From Deltaproteobacteria bacterium (GTDB lineage: Bacteria; Desulfobacterota; Desulfobulbia; Desulfobulbales; SURF-16), in contig JAJRUT010000107.1 of the NCBI GenBank assembly GCA_024277655.1, positions 1 to 44,336 of the forward strand: 44,336 nucleotides of DNA, read 5' to 3'. A program made the position numbers and the translations under genes. Of this stretch, positions 43,299 through 44,336 are shown piece after piece. Under the pieces are notes generated by a model that did not search any database, had not been told where the DNA came from, and saw only the letters and a list, made by a program, of their open reading frames with translations. How positions within the stretch are numbered: position 1 is the stretch's first letter; each line of letters starts with the position of its first letter.

Positions 43299-43726
43299 TA
43301 TTTCTCCTCTATGGCTTGGTAACAGCGGAACCGGACGTGGTTGAAACGGTGGGTCATTTTAACGGAGCCATCTATGCTGTGTTGCTCTTCGGCCTGTCGT
43401 CTGGTGGTGGAATAGATAGGGATGTGTCCCTGTTTAAAGGCAAAACGCACCATAAGATAGGTGGCACCAAAATCCCCTTGGATGAGAACATAATCACCGG
43501 CCGTGCCATTTTTTAGAAGCCAGTTTTGCACGGTTACATAGTTATGGGTCTGAGAAAGGTCAGCAATATCCGGGGGGATATTGGCCCACATTTCTCTCAG
43601 GTCGACCGGTGGAGTAATGATCTCTTTGATGTGGAGATTCTCTTTTGCGTCCGTAATCTGGGTTGGGGTAAGGCTATGGTTAAAGAGTATAATCAGGTTT
43701 GCCATTTCTAAATTTATGATCTCCAT
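43298..43726 (-). CDS. csx20: CRISPR-associated protein Csx20
   Basis: A 142-residue protein (135 from the second ATG at 43705, which starts MANLIILFNHSLTPTQITDA). LFNHSLTPTQITDAKENL, EMWANIPPDIADL and GDYVLIQGDFGATYLMVRFA match the Csx20 family found in type III CRISPR loci. Csx20 has been proposed to be a ring nuclease that breaks down cyclic oligoadenylate; that fits its place directly before can2, where it would switch the effector off. Its stop codon overlaps the can2 start (TAATG), so the two are translationally coupled. The family match is from memory of its motifs, without a search. Confidence 0.75.
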   Translation of the reverse strand: MEIINLEMANLIILFNHSLTPTQITDAKENLHIKEIITPPVDLREMWANIPPDIADLSQTHNYVTVQNWLLKNGTAGDYVLIQGDFGATYLMVRFAFKQGHIPIYSTTRRQAEEQHSIDGSVKMTHRFNHVRFRCYQAIEEK

Positions 43727-44004
43727 TCAATGGTCTGTGAAATATCGATTTTATGGTCATTTTCGTCAAAGTTAACCTCCCACGAACCCCCACTGCCACA
43801 GAGAGGGCCTGCCTGATACCCCACTGAAATAGTAAAGGGTTCATTGTCTTCTGGTTCATATATGGAAAATTCGAAACCATAATCGTCTGTCTCGGTAACA
43901 CATTGATCGGTTTGCAAGAGTATCGTTTCGATACCCACATTTTTTTCCAGTTCTTCAACAATCAACTGGGATTCTGTAACGCCTGCCGGGATAAATTCGT
44001 CCAT
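43714..44004 (-). CDS. Unknown acidic protein at the head of the CRISPR operon
   Basis: A 96-residue, acidic, probably soluble protein I do not recognise. The second half is beta-rich (YGFEFSIYEPEDNEPFTISV, then GSGGSWEVNFDEND). It overlaps the csx20 start by 13 bases and so belongs to the CRISPR operon. The frame stays open for a further 44 codons upstream of this ATG (to 44136) with no standard start codon; an ATG in a different frame at 44140 starts MKVYITGRY and stops. The true protein may therefore be longer and frameshifted, or the visible ATG may be right. It has no ribosome site. Confidence 0.55.
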   Translation of the reverse strand: MDEFIPAGVTESQLIVEELEKNVGIETILLQTDQCVTETDDYGFEFSIYEPEDNEPFTISVGYQAGPLCGSGGSWEVNFDENDHKIDISQTIEWRS

Positions 44005-44156
44005 TTTGGCAGCTTGGGTATGGGCATGGGCAGCTGAATAAAATTGATCAAACGTGTGGTACCCAGAATTCGGATAGATTCTTTGATTTGTCGTTGTCTC
44101 ATGTTGAGCATTAATATCTACCTGTAATGTAAACTTTCATAGGTGCTGTAAATAAC

Positions 44157-44194
44157 GTCGTAATCCCTTTTTAAATCAGGTCTGTTCCTTCAAG
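44157..44194 (-). CRISPR. Single CRISPR-like repeat
   Basis: On the minus strand this 38-base segment starts CTTGAAGGAACAG and ends TTTAAAAAGGGATTACGAC. The last eight bases, ATTACGAC, are like the 5' tags of type III crRNAs (for example ATTGAAAC, ATTGCGAC), and the CTGATTTAA-n-AGGGATT core resembles repeats I know from type III loci. Only one copy is present: no second copy occurs within one repeat-spacer distance on either side. It lies upstream of the cas operon, so it could be a stranded or terminal repeat of an array that continues, or once continued, beyond the edge. Confidence 0.45.
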
Positions 44195-44336
44195 ATAACG
44201 TTTAAACTCAGGGGCCAGCGGGATTTGTAACACCCAACTGCGATTAACCTGAGAACTGAATTACAAGGCCGAGCTTCAAAAAACAGCACTGCCCGCTGGT
44301 CGCCTGGAGTGCTGGGTTGGACGGGATTCGGCAAGG
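44195..44336. other. Unassigned right-edge sequence
   Basis: No convincing gene. A frame on the minus strand is open from the edge to a stop near 44179 (52 codons), but it reads as chance coding. An inverted pair CAGCACT/AGTGCTG (44283-44289 and 44308-44314) and the complementary heptamers ACCCAAC (44232) and GTTGGAC (44316) suggest a structured or repetitive element. With the region 44005-44194 this leaves 332 bases without a recognised gene. Confidence 0.3.

Noticed and set aside
44232..44322. Integron attC-like site: ACCCAAC ... GTTGGAC fit the RYYYAAC/GTTRRRY core patterns over 91 bp.
   Set aside because: The inner sequence does not pair symmetrically as an attC must; the only inner hairpin is pushed to one side. 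No integrase or cassette pattern is seen.

Overview
The window looks like a chromosomal segment of a Gram-negative, anaerobic, Desulfobulbales-like member of the Desulfobacterota. This is inferred from gene content, not from a marker search: an EF-G of the spirochete/planctomycete/delta type, lipoproteins and an OmpA-family protein, a ferredoxin-nitroreductase, a small cytochrome c with a TlpA-type thioredoxin, precorrin-2 dehydrogenase beside CcsA and HemA, and type III CRISPR accessory genes. No rRNA or tRNA gene was seen.

Layout. 1-7.3 kb (mostly minus strand): a U32 peptidase-family protein cut by the left edge, a two-membrane-anchor protein of unknown role, a CBS-domain protein (plus), the C-terminal remnant of an alpha/beta hydrolase, a WD40-caspase fusion, an OmpA-like protein and a probable lipoprotein hydrolase. 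7.4-14.1 kb (plus): a CHASE2-adenylate cyclase coupled to a FecR-like secreted protein, a SLOG-family protein, a promoter/short-ORF/terminator leader, the EF-G gene, a heptamer tandem repeat, and a eukaryotic-type HisA. 14.2-21.9 kb: MltF, a DMT transporter coupled to a ferredoxin-nitroreductase, the tetrapyrrole/cytochrome operon (Met8/SirC-like, CcsA, HemA) and a DUF945 protein. 22-32 kb: a TetR regulator with a tandem operator, cytochrome c, TlpA, a histidine kinase, UPF0280, two small-molecule glycosyltransferase-like proteins, CvpA, topoisomerase III, a phosphopantetheinyl transferase and a Crp/Fnr regulator. 32-40.3 kb: a SpoIIAA-like protein, a second caspase-like protein, a Rel/Spo protein with an intact hydrolase but apparently damaged synthetase, RNase R, uracil-DNA glycosylase and a DUF3088 protein.

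40.4-44.3 kb (minus): a tightly packed CRISPR operon, reading from the right: unknown 96-residue protein, Csx20, Can2/Card1 (CARF-nuclease), Cas1 with an acidic insertion, and two different Cas2 proteins. A single CRISPR-like repeat lies just upstream, but no array and no Cas10 effector complex are inside the window. Cyclic-oligoadenylate signalling is therefore implied, but its source must lie outside.

Two intergenic palindromic elements of about 175-180 bp (25037-25216 and 31980-32152) share a core motif and look like copies of one MITE-like family. The most useful leads are the CRISPR operon with paired Cas2, the palindromic family, the possible attenuator ahead of the EF-G gene, the heptamer repeat at the predicted hisA transcription start, and the degenerate ppGpp synthetase.
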